Shown: piece by piece, positions 23,498 through 29,528 of the stretch
Numbering within the stretch: position 1 is the first letter of the stretch
Layout: each line of letters begins with the position of its first letter
From: Nocardioides sp.
GTDB lineage: Bacteria; Actinomycetota; Actinomycetes; Propionibacteriales; Nocardioidaceae
Direction of reading: 5' to 3'
DNA: 37,496 nt
Assembly (NCBI RefSeq): GCF_030655615.1
Contig: NZ_JAURVJ010000093.1
Location: 1-37,496 of the forward strand
Made by a program: the position numbers and the translations under genes
The notes under the pieces: generated by a model
Databases searched by the model: none
What the model was told of the DNA's origin: nothing
Seen by the model: only the letters and a program-made list of their open reading frames with translations

Positions 23498-23505
23498 AGT
23501 CTGTC
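23498..23505 (-). promoter_or_regulatory. GACAGACT element 7 nt before the lipoprotein start
   Basis: It is the same octamer at the same spacing as before the DinB gene (16879-16886). Confidence 0.4.
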
Positions 23506-23522
23506 TGAGGGCTGTATCGACG

Positions 23523-23573
23523 CGCCCCACTCTCGGCATATGCGCGGCCCGCTGCTCGGCATGAGCGGGCGAG
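23523..23573 (+). repeat. hairpin repeat locus R11 (tandem, diverged)
   Basis: CACTCTCGGCATATGCGCGG and CTCGGCATGAGCGGGCG are joined by CCCGCTG. It ends directly at the stop codon of the DUF4262 gene (23574-23576). Confidence 0.65.
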
Positions 23574-24002
23574 TCAGGTGTTAGGGCGTCCCGAGAGCGG
23601 TTGCGAACCAGGCGGGTTGTTGTAGCCCGCATCCCAGGTCAAGCGGCCTGCTGAATCCGTCCACACGATCTGCAGCGCGGACACGCCTCCGTACAAGGCC
23701 TCGACTGCGGTGAGGCCCGACGAGTCGTCTACCTGAATGACCGGCATCGCTGGACCGTCGGCTTCACTGGTCGGCTCGCCAGCCGTGAACCTGCCGCGTT
23801 CGCACACAACGATCTCGCCCACGATGTTGAGAAAGGCCTGACCGACTTCGGGCGGCAGCCCAGTCATCACGACCTCAGGGTGGCCATGCGCTGTAAGACC
23901 AACCGTATAGGAGAGGCACTCTGCGGGGTCCGCGCTGGCAACGTTGCGAACGGCCCAGCCGAAGCCGTCGATCTTCGCCCGAAGGTCATCGAGTGGGTTC
24001 AC
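23574..24002 (-). CDS. DUF4262 domain protein
   Basis: This 142-residue protein starts with a GTG. It contains the DUF4262 hallmarks CLSYTVGLTAHGHPEVVMTGLP (about 30-50) and ALQIVWTDSAGRLTWDAGY near the end. The family is widespread in actinobacteria and proteobacteria; no biochemical role is established. TAGGGT lies 7 nt before the GTG. It has no partner gene, and hairpin repeats lie on both sides. Confidence 0.88.
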   Translation of the reverse strand: MNPLDDLRAKIDGFGWAVRNVASADPAECLSYTVGLTAHGHPEVVMTGLPPEVGQAFLNIVGEIVVCERGRFTAGEPTSEADGPAMPVIQVDDSSGLTAVEALYGGVSALQIVWTDSAGRLTWDAGYNNPPGSQPLSGRPNT

Positions 24003-24009
24003 GCGAATG

Positions 24010-24015
24010 ACCCTA
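24010..24015 (-). promoter_or_regulatory. leaderless -10 hexamer TAGGGT
   Basis: It ends 7 nt before the GTG at 24002 on the minus strand. The same hexamer and spacing precede the gene at 26944. Confidence 0.5.
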
Positions 24016-24066
24016 CGACCACCAGATGCTGCGCCCGGGAATCGGTATCGCAGTGCGCCGGACCCT

Positions 24067-24128
24067 CCATGGTCGGGCGGATCGCCCGCTGCCAGGGCGC
24101 CTCACACTGATGGTCGGGCGGAGCCCGT
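24067..24128 (+). repeat. hairpin repeat locus R12 (two spaced units)
   Basis: CCATGGTCGGGCGGATCGCC and TGATGGTCGGGCGGAGCCCG are separated by about 22 bp. The gap continues to 24280 without a gene. Confidence 0.75.
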
Positions 24129-24280
24129 AGCTCAAGAATGCGCTCGATCTGTATGCCAGATGTCGTTTCCTACTGACATGCCGGGCCGGCCCCGCGCGGC
24201 ACGACGTCGACACCGCATGCTGTGACGGCTGGAGTCACTGCGGGCTGCGTGAGACCAGGGTTTGCTGTGGTGGCGTGATC

Positions 24281-24889
24281 TCACACTGCTGAGGCTCGAG
24301 TGGCATCCCAATAGGCCAACTGGACCTCATCGAAGCGTGTCTCTAGTGCCTCCAGGCCCGCCGAGTTCCGGTAGTCCCGTTCCGCCTCGGTGATCGGGAT
24401 CAACCAGAGAAAGTCGACGTGTAGATCGCCCACGTGGCAGGTCTGCAAATCGGGTCCGTACGGGTAGGGCAGCGACACGAGTAGGCGATCACAACGAGAC
24501 CTGGGTAGCCATGGCTCGCTAATGGGAAGGACGTGCCCAGTTCCGAGCTTTCCGCCCTCGTTGTAGAAGACAGTCATGGCAAGAAGCTCGACGGCGCGCA
24601 TGTCGTCGGTGGCGGTACAGAGAATGAACTCGGTTCCCCGCTGCTGGCCCTCCGTTGCGGCCCAGCCGCCGACCGTGATGTAGGTCCAAGCGTCACCCCT
24701 TGCCTGCGGAGGCACGCGCAGGACGCGGAAGTGCGGGTTAGTTTCGGAGATGGGTCCCACGGGCCAGGTCAGAGAAGTGATCTTCCCTCGTGAGCCTCGG
24801 GGCCATCGTTTGGCCTTCCTGTCGAAGAATCGACGTACGTGCTCCTCGAGCGCCCCGCATACGTCGTCGCCAGGGTGAAGGTCAGGCAC
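24281..24889 (-). CDS. suppressor-of-fused (SUFU) domain protein
   Basis: This 202-residue protein spans one SUFU-like domain. Conserved stretches include PHFRVLRVPPQARGDAWTYI, TVGGWA, EFILCTATDD, LLVSLPYPYGPDL and, near the end, FLWLIPITEAERDYRNSAGLEALETRFDE. Bacterial SUFU proteins are often found as immunity proteins of polymorphic toxin systems, but no toxin gene is adjacent here. TAGAAT exactly 6 nt before the GTG at 24889 supports that start. Confidence 0.87.
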   Translation of the reverse strand: MPDLHPGDDVCGALEEHVRRFFDRKAKRWPRGSRGKITSLTWPVGPISETNPHFRVLRVPPQARGDAWTYITVGGWAATEGQQRGTEFILCTATDDMRAVELLAMTVFYNEGGKLGTGHVLPISEPWLPRSRCDRLLVSLPYPYGPDLQTCHVGDLHVDFLWLIPITEAERDYRNSAGLEALETRFDEVQLAYWDATRASAV

Positions 24890-24895
24890 TCGGCC

Positions 24896-24901
24896 ATTCT
24901 A
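24896..24901 (-). promoter_or_regulatory. leaderless -10 hexamer TAGAAT
   Basis: It ends 6 nt before the GTG at 24889 on the minus strand and is among the best matches to the -10 consensus in the window. Confidence 0.6.
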
Positions 24902-24950
24902 TGGCGGGGTCAATCAGCACCGGAACAGACAAGTGTGGCGCGAACGCGAC

Positions 24951-25000
24951 GGGCGGCATGGTCGGGCGGAGCCCGCTGGGCGGCATGGTCGGGCGGAGCC
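24951..25000 (+). repeat. hairpin repeat locus R13 (perfect tandem pair)
   Basis: GGGCGGCATGGTCGGGCGGA is followed by GCCCGCT and then an identical GGGCGGCATGGTCGGGCGGA. This is the best-preserved tandem copy, with a unit length of 27 bp. It ends 48 bp from the stop of the DHFR-like gene. Confidence 0.9.
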
Positions 25001-25047
25001 GACGAACGGCCCGAGCAGCGGGAGAGTGAGCGTGGGTGCGCGGGGAC

Positions 25048-25635
25048 TTAGTCGTGCTCGACCCGGTAGCGCAGGACCACTGCCGGGGATCCGTCGAACT
25101 GGGTAACGCCCATGAGTCGTAGGCCGGTCGTGGGCACACCGTCGAAGACTGGGGTGTCACCGGCGACGATCTTGGGTCCGACCATCAGGTGCAGTTGATC
25201 GACCAGGCCGTGCGCCAGGAGGTCGGACCACACGGTGCGGCTGCCGAAGATGACGGTGTCGCCCTCGGCCTCGCGCAGTTGCGAGACGGCTCGGTGGGCG
25301 TCGCCGCGCCGGACGATGGTGGTCTGCTCGCGCCACGGGTCGGTGTCGTCGGAAGTCATCGAGTCCGAGACCACGATGACCGGAAGGCCCTCGGCCATCT
25401 TGGTGGCGATGCGCTGCTCAGCTGCTGAGGCGTCAGGGTTGTCCGGCACCTGGGGCCAGTAGCTGACCATTTGTCGGTAGGTGGTGGCGCCGTACAGGAC
25501 CTGTGCGGCGCCGGCGATCTGCTCGGCGTTGTGCTCGTTGAAGCTCTCGTCGAGCGGCATGACGGAGATGTCGCCGCCGGAGCCCTCGGCGTACCCGTCG
25601 ACGCTGACGGCTGTTGCCACGATGACTTGACCCAT
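25048..25635 (-). CDS. dihydrofolate-reductase-like (RibD C-terminal) protein
   Basis: This 195-residue protein has the RibD_C/DHFR fold: VIVATAVSVDGYAEG at the N-terminus, VLYGATTYRQMVSYWP, LPVIVVSDSMTSDD, GDTVIFGSRTVWSDLLAHGLVDQLHLMVGPKIVAGDTPVF and a final beta strand VVLRYRV. Members are NADPH-dependent reductases, mostly of unknown substrate; sequence does not show true folate or riboflavin activity. GGAGGG lies 5 nt upstream of the ATG, so this gene, unlike most in the island, has an ordinary ribosome-binding site. Confidence 0.88.
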   Translation of the reverse strand: MGQVIVATAVSVDGYAEGSGGDISVMPLDESFNEHNAEQIAGAAQVLYGATTYRQMVSYWPQVPDNPDASAAEQRIATKMAEGLPVIVVSDSMTSDDTDPWREQTTIVRRGDAHRAVSQLREAEGDTVIFGSRTVWSDLLAHGLVDQLHLMVGPKIVAGDTPVFDGVPTTGLRLMGVTQFDGSPAVVLRYRVEHD

Positions 25636-25759
25636 GGAGCCCTCCAAGGACGGTGGTTGAATCGGGGACGCACGCGGTGGTGCGAATACGCTACGAAGTT
25701 GCCTGTGACCGGACGCCACCCGGGCGGGGGGTGGCCGTGACGGCGGTGGCCGGGTGGCC

Positions 25760-25809
25760 AGGTGCCAGCTGCTAGGTGCCAGGTGCCAGGTGCCAGGTGC
25801 CAGGTGGCC
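25760..25809. repeat. 7-bp tandem repeat AGGTGCC
   Basis: Four perfect head-to-tail copies (25774-25801) are followed by a degenerate fifth, and one separate copy lies at 25760-25766. It lies in the gap beside the stop of the VOC gene at 25812 and could vary in copy number. Confidence 0.85.
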
Positions 25810-25811
25810 GG

Positions 25812-26138
25812 TTAGGCCTCGACGAGGGTGATCGCGTTGCCGTCGGGATCGAGCACTCGGGTGACCGCGCTGACCACCTCACCCGCGGCCACCTCGAGCT
25901 CGATACCGCGGCCGCGGACTGCCTCGGCAGCCGCGGCGAGGTCGTCGAACATCAGGGTCACTAGACCGCCGCCGGCGCGGTCGGCGTCGAGCACGATTTG
26001 CAGCACGCCATCACCTAGGTCCCACTGAGCGAGCCCGGGCATGGGCGATGCCGACGGAGAGGTGCCCAAGAGACGCTCGTAGGAGTGTTGCGCGGCGTCG
26101 AGGTCACCGACAGGAACCGCTGCCAGCACGGCCGTCAC
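25812..26138 (-). CDS. VOC-family protein
   Basis: This protein has 108 residues from the GTG at 26138 (a TTG two codons upstream is an alternative). It begins VLAAVPVGDLDAAQHSYERLLG, has GVLQIVLDADRAGGGLVTLMFDDL in the middle, and ends RVLDPDGNAITLVEA, the typical VOC close with the acidic residue in place. The length fits a one-domain monomer that dimerises. Substrate unknown. It lies in the same direction as the DHFR-like gene, 176 bp upstream of it, with the heptamer repeat between. Confidence 0.85.
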   Translation of the reverse strand: MTAVLAAVPVGDLDAAQHSYERLLGTSPSASPMPGLAQWDLGDGVLQIVLDADRAGGGLVTLMFDDLAAAAEAVRGRGIELEVAAGEVVSAVTRVLDPDGNAITLVEA

Positions 26139-26261
26139 GGGCAAGGAGTCGTCGTCAATGCCGCATTCAGACCTGACCGGCCCGTCAAACTCATCGTTCG
26201 TGCGGCGGCGCGTCGCCGTTGCTGGTCAGTGCAGTGGGGCCGCCGGTCGATCCGCCCGCAA

Positions 26262-26303
26262 CTCGGCATGTGCGCGGGACGCGGCATGGTCATGCGGAGC
26301 CTG
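26262..26303 (+). repeat. hairpin repeat locus R14 (tandem, diverged)
   Basis: CTCGGCATGTGCGCGGGA is followed by CGCGGCATGGTCATGCGGAG. CCCGC just upstream (26253-26259 region) can pair with GCGGG. No gene is seen in the 26139-26411 gap around it. Confidence 0.65.
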
Positions 26304-26411
26304 GTTCGCAGCCAAGTGCGCGATGTGCGCTTGAGTGGCGCCGTCTCTCCCTGCGGTCTCCGCGGGGTTGCCGCCGTCGCGGTTGACCGGGTTGGTCGGC
26401 CCGGTCGCCTC

Positions 26412-26794
26412 TCAGGCAGTCGTGGTGTGGCGTCGCGGTCGCTGACCCGGCACTAGCTGCACCAGGGTCGTCAGGAGGAAGAACGCCTCCTCCGCAACGT
26501 CCCACCACGTGATGTCGACCCTGACCTCGTAGGCGTAGAGCAGGCCGCCGGTCCAGACCACGGCCACCTGTGCGAGCAGTACCGGAGTCCGGAGCCGGAA
26601 GGTGGAGAAGCACCAAACCAGCACGAGAGCACCATCAGCAGGTAGTCGAGGATCACCACGCCGGCCACCTCGCCCGACACCTTCGACTCGGCTCCGACCC
26701 GACCCACGTCGGCCACCAGAGACTCCATCATCACCGCCAGAACCGGTACGGCAAAGACGAACGAGAGCAGGCGCGGTTGAGCCGGTTCAATCAT
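26412..26794 (-). pseudogene. small membrane protein gene with one frameshift
   Basis: The first frame from the ATG at 26794 gives EPAQPRLLSFVFAVPVLAVM and EVAGVVILDYLLMVLS, then degenerates into Ser/Arg-rich sequence. A one-base shift around 26620-26640 restores sensible sequence (LVWCFSTFRLRTPVLLAQVA, VVWTGGLLYAYEVRVDITWW and DVAEEAFFLLTTLVQLVPG) up to a stop at 26412. The restored product would be about 126 residues with four hydrophobic segments. TAGTGT lies 6 nt before the start, so the promoter is intact. No family is recognised. Sequencing error is the alternative. Confidence 0.65.
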
Positions 26795-26800
26795 CGTCTG

Positions 26801-26806
26801 ACACTA
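26801..26806 (-). promoter_or_regulatory. leaderless -10 hexamer TAGTGT
   Basis: It ends 6 nt before the ATG at 26794 on the minus strand. Confidence 0.5.
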
Positions 26807-26930
26807 AGCACGGACGTACGCCGCCGCCTCGCCCGGACGCGCGAGGAGCTGCGGGTGCGCCGCCGCACTGCCCGGCAGCATCGCAGAACTCGCGGCTACT
26901 AGTTCCGCTCCCCGACCCGAGTAGGTCAAC

Positions 26931-26936
26931 TAGGGT
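26931..26936 (+). promoter_or_regulatory. leaderless -10 hexamer TAGGGT
   Basis: It ends 7 nt before the ATG at 26944. No Shine-Dalgarno is present. Confidence 0.5.
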
Positions 26937-26943
26937 CCCGGTC

Positions 26944-27228
26944 ATGGCGGATCGAGAAGAACAGCGTGTCCTGGCAGTCCTCGACGGACGGGCGCCGGAC
27001 AGCGGCTGGGGCTACGTCATTTTCGCGGCGATCTTCGGGTTCCTCGGCCTCGTGTTCGCTGCTGACGGCGACGCCGAGGATGTGGCCGCTGTGCTGTTGG
27101 CGCTCGGGGGGCTCTTCGGGGCCATCGGCTCAGTGGCCGTGGGCGTCACGCTTGGGACGCGGCGCGCGGACTACCGCCGTGCTGAGGACTACGTGCGCTA
27201 CGTCGAGGCAAGCCTGAAGAAGCCGTAG
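26944..27228 (+). CDS. small two-helix membrane protein
   Basis: This 94-residue protein has a hydrophilic start (ADREEQRVLAVLDGRAPDSG), helix 1 at about 21-40 (WGYVIFAAIFGFLGLVFA), a short acidic turn DGDAEDV, helix 2 at about 47-69 (AAVLLALGGLFGAIGSVAVGV), and a basic tail. Family unknown. It is divergent from the frameshifted membrane gene, with about 150 bp between them. Confidence 0.65.
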   Translation: MADREEQRVLAVLDGRAPDSGWGYVIFAAIFGFLGLVFAADGDAEDVAAVLLALGGLFGAIGSVAVGVTLGTRRADYRRAEDYVRYVEASLKKP

Positions 27229-27285
27229 GGCTAGCGGCGTACTCGGATCAGGGCCACATCCGCCTCGAGCAGACGCCCGGTCGCC

Positions 27286-27310
27286 GTCCGACTCTCGGCA
27301 TGGTCGGGCA
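27286..27310 (+). repeat. hairpin repeat locus R15 (single copy)
   Basis: CCGAC-TCTCGGCATG-GTCGG gives a 5-bp stem with a 10-nt loop. It lies 57 bp after one stop and 10 bp before the next start. Confidence 0.75.
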
Positions 27311-27320
27311 CACTCCTCGA

Positions 27321-27494
27321 ATGAGGCTGACCCCGAACGACATCATCGAGGCGCTTGTCGACGAACTCGTGATGGGCGAACTTGGCGAGCAGCATGACTC
27401 GCTCAGGCTCGCTCGCGAGGCATCAGGGGTCCTCACGCTTGACTATGGCGAGGCTGGCCGGTTCCGCCTCGAAGTCACCTCTGTCGACTCGTAA
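27321..27494 (+). CDS. very small hypothetical protein
   Basis: This 57-residue acidic protein reads RLTPNDIIEALVDELVMGEL, QHDSLRLAREASGVLTLDYG and FRLEVTSVDS, an alpha-then-beta pattern that looks like a real small domain. The frame could start at 27300 inside repeat R15 (adding MVGHTPR), but the ATG at 27321 avoids repeat-derived residues and has CACACT 6 nt upstream. Repeat R16 begins 5 bp after its stop. Unknown family. Confidence 0.5.
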   Translation: MRLTPNDIIEALVDELVMGELGEQHDSLRLAREASGVLTLDYGEAGRFRLEVTSVDS

Positions 27495-27499
27495 GCCAA

Positions 27500-27527
27500 C
27501 GCCCGACTCTCGGCATGTGCGGGCGGA
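27500..27527 (+). repeat. hairpin repeat locus R16 (single copy, rightmost)
   Basis: CGCCCGACTCTCGGCATG is followed by TGCGGGCGGA. CGCCC and GGGCG form the stem. No clear copy was seen to the right; GATGATCGGGCGG at about 28027 is a doubtful remnant. Confidence 0.7.
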
Positions 27528-27587
27528 CCTGGCTCGGCGGCTCGTCGGACGATTGACGGGTGCGCCCGGCCGCCTGGTCACGAGACA

Positions 27588-27930
27588 ATGGGGGACATGT
27601 TCCCCAGGCCGATGACCGCCCGCGAGCGGGCCGTGCTGACAGCCCCGCTGTCTGTGCACTTCGACGGTGTCGAGCGACTACGGGCACAGGCACCCAGTGC
27701 TCAGGTCGTCGGCGATTGTGCCTGTGGATGCCCGTCCATCGACTTCGTCGAGGGACGCGGCAACGGCATGCGCCTGGTCGTGAACGCCGGGGTCAAGGAC
27801 TCAGACACCTTCGACGGGGCTGTTCCTCTAGACGGCGGACCTCCCAGAGACCGGCGAGGTTCTGGGCGGTATCGAATGGGTGGGGCAGAGTGAGTCGGAC
27901 CCGGAAAGCTCCCAGCACCTGAGGCTCTGA
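27588..27930 (+). pseudogene. hypothetical protein gene with one frameshift
   Basis: From the ATG at 27588 (or 27597, preceded by GGGGA) the frame reads FPRPMTARERAVLTAPLSVH, DCACGCPSIDFVEGRGNGMR and LVVNAGVKDSDTFDGAV, then ends in unlikely sequence at 27893. A shift of one base around 27826-27845 gives DLPETGEVLGGIEWVGQSES and DPESSQHLRL, ending at 27930, a sensible C-terminus. The intact product would be about 113 residues. The CACGCPSIDF segment suggests a small conserved actinobacterial family, which I cannot name. Confidence 0.6.
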
Positions 27931-28088
27931 CCATCACGCCGACCACGGCGTAGGTCGTCCGATCCTGCTCGCGTGCAGTCCCCTGCCATGGATCCGGCAG
28001 TTGCGTGACCGATGGAATCGGCCCGGGATGATCGGGCGGCGGGCGCCTCCGGGGTCGCAGGATGGGAGGCGACAGGAGGGACCCCAGA

Positions 28089-28964
28089 ATGATCGCTGTC
28101 CTCAACCTCGCCGTGGATGACGTGGAGTCGCAGCTCGAGTCCGACCCGTCCGCTTCGGTCGTTGCCGCGGGTGTGGCCACGCGCGCCGGCACCACGGAGC
28201 ACCACCTTCGTCGGATGTTTTCCTCGCTGGCCGCGATGCCGCTGTCGGAATACGTACGTCGGCGCAGGATGTCCCACGCTGCTGCCGACCTCGTGGCGAC
28301 CGACGACGCCCTGCTCACCATCGCCGTCCGATACGGCTACGGCTCGGCTGAGGCGTTCGGCCGAGCCTTCCGCGCCGTGCACGGTGTAGGTCCCAGCGAG
28401 GCACGACGTGACGGAGGTCCCCTGCGCACACAACCACGGATCAGGTTCCGCCTGACCGTCGAAGGGAGCATCCCCATGGACACCCGCATCGTCACCCTGC
28501 CGCCCGTCCGCCTCATCGGCCACGCCACACGCGTGCCGCTGATCCACGAAGGCGTCAACCCGCAGGTCGCCGAGCACGTCGCCAGCATCACGGTCACCGA
28601 GGTCGTCCGGCTCAAGAGCCTCAACGACACCGAACCGTCAGGGGTCCTCGCAGTCAGCGACGACCTCGACCCCGACCGGGCCGAGGGAAGCAACCTGACC
28701 TACCTCCATGGCGTGGCCACGACCAGGGCAGCGCCCACGGACCTCGACGAGATCGAGGTACCAGCGGGAACCTGGGCAGTCTTCCGTACCGACGGCCCGC
28801 ACCCGACTGCACTGCAGGACGCCTGGGCAGCGACAGCAACCACGTGGTTCCCATCGCAGCCGTGGCGGCTGCGCCCCGGGCCCGAGATCGTGGCCACGAT
28901 CGACTTCGATCCCGATGCCGGGACCGCCATGTGCGAGCTCTGGCTGCCAGTTGAGCCTCGGTAG
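28089..28964 (+). CDS. AraC-type regulator with GyrI-like effector domain
   Basis: This 291-residue protein has an AraC DNA-binding domain at about residues 5-110: VVAAGVATRAGTTEHHLRRMF as HTH 1, then DALLTIAVRYGYGSAEAFGRAFR as HTH 2 and GVGPSEARR. A GyrI-like small-molecule-binding domain follows (about 130-291; MDTRIVTLPPVRLIGHATRV to DAGTAMCELWLPV). This is the arrangement of Rob/GyrI-type regulators. AGGAGGGA 8 nt upstream supports the ATG at 28089. The stop region carries an 11-bp tandem duplication (GAGCCTCGGT twice, 28953-28973). Confidence 0.9.
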   Translation: MIAVLNLAVDDVESQLESDPSASVVAAGVATRAGTTEHHLRRMFSSLAAMPLSEYVRRRRMSHAAADLVATDDALLTIAVRYGYGSAEAFGRAFRAVHGVGPSEARRDGGPLRTQPRIRFRLTVEGSIPMDTRIVTLPPVRLIGHATRVPLIHEGVNPQVAEHVASITVTEVVRLKSLNDTEPSGVLAVSDDLDPDRAEGSNLTYLHGVATTRAAPTDLDEIEVPAGTWAVFRTDGPHPTALQDAWAATATTWFPSQPWRLRPGPEIVATIDFDPDAGTAMCELWLPVEPR

Positions 28965-29050
28965 AGCCTCGGTCGAAGCGGCGCCCGGCGTCCTGTGCAG
29001 GACCGAGGTGAGGTCCGCGAACCGGGGGGCCCGCACAGGGACACACGCTG

Positions 29051-29446
29051 TCACGCCAGGCGCTGCTCGACGATCGCGATGAACTCGTCGGCCATGGCCA
29101 GCTGGGTGACGAGCTTACGGCGGCGCTCGACGGCCTCCCGCTGCACCAGGGCGAGGCGCTCACGGGCCGCAGCGTGGTCGGCGCCGGCCGTGCCGAGGGT
29201 CTCGAGGTCGAGCAGGGCAGCCTTCATCTCGCCGAGGGTGAAGCCGAGCGGTTTCATCCGGCGGACGGCCAGGATGCGCTCCACGTCGACCTCGGTGTAG
29301 AGGCGGAACCCGCCGTCGGTGCGCCCCGAGGGACGCAGCAGCCCGACCTCGTCCCAGTGCCGCAGGCTGCGCAGCGACAACTCGGTGCGCTCGGCGACCT
29401 CACCAATGTGCATCGACCGCGCTGGCGGCGTCTCCTCGGTCGGCAC
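29051..29446 (-). CDS. MerR-family transcriptional regulator
   Basis: This protein has 131 residues from the GTG at 29446 (the ATG at 29413 is the alternative and gives the classic MHIGEVAERTELS opening). The winged HTH (IGEVAERTELSLRSLRHWDEVGLL and GFRLYTEVDVERI) is followed by a long dimerisation helix pair (about 85-131). No Cys or His metal-sensing site is evident. TAAGGT lies 7 nt before the GTG. It is divergent from the SulP transporter gene, whose promoter contains a MerR-type dyad, so regulation of that transporter is the likely job. Confidence 0.88.
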   Translation of the reverse strand: MPTEETPPARSMHIGEVAERTELSLRSLRHWDEVGLLRPSGRTDGGFRLYTEVDVERILAVRRMKPLGFTLGEMKAALLDLETLGTAGADHAAARERLALVQREAVERRRKLVTQLAMADEFIAIVEQRLA

Positions 29447-29447
29447 G

Positions 29448-29479
29448 TTGTCAACCTTACCCTTACGTGAGGGTAGGGT
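29448..29479 (+). promoter_or_regulatory. MerR-type promoter of the SulP gene
   Basis: A -35 TTGTCA (29448-29453) and -10 TAGGGT (29474-29479) are separated by 20 bp, the overlong spacer typical of MerR-activated promoters. The spacer holds most of a perfect dyad, TACCCT-TACGTG-AGGGTA (29458-29475). Confidence 0.7.
29454..29459 (-). promoter_or_regulatory. leaderless -10 hexamer TAAGGT for merR
   Basis: It ends 7 nt before the GTG at 29446 on the minus strand and touches the edge of the MerR dyad, so the regulator may also control itself. Confidence 0.5.
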
Positions 29480-29528
29480 TGCGGCCGACGCGATCCGGCA
29501 GGGGACGCCGGGCCGGACGGAGCACCTC

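Noticed and set aside
26085..26456. Plus-strand frame of about 120 codons across repeat R14
   Set aside because: It crosses the repeat, has Arg/Val-rich unstructured composition and overlaps two better-supported minus-strand genes.
13406..27527. The repeats as integron attC sites
   Set aside because: They show no consistent RYYYAAC/GTTRRRY core pair, gene orientation relative to the repeats is mixed, and no integrase gene is in the window.
13406..27527. The repeats as a CRISPR array
   Set aside because: Spacing is irregular (hundreds of bases to over 3 kb), the intervening DNA is protein-coding, and no cas gene is present.
28023..28046. A seventeenth repeat copy (GATGATCGGGCGG)
   Set aside because: Only about ten bases match the core and the stem is lost, so it cannot be told from chance in GC-rich sequence.
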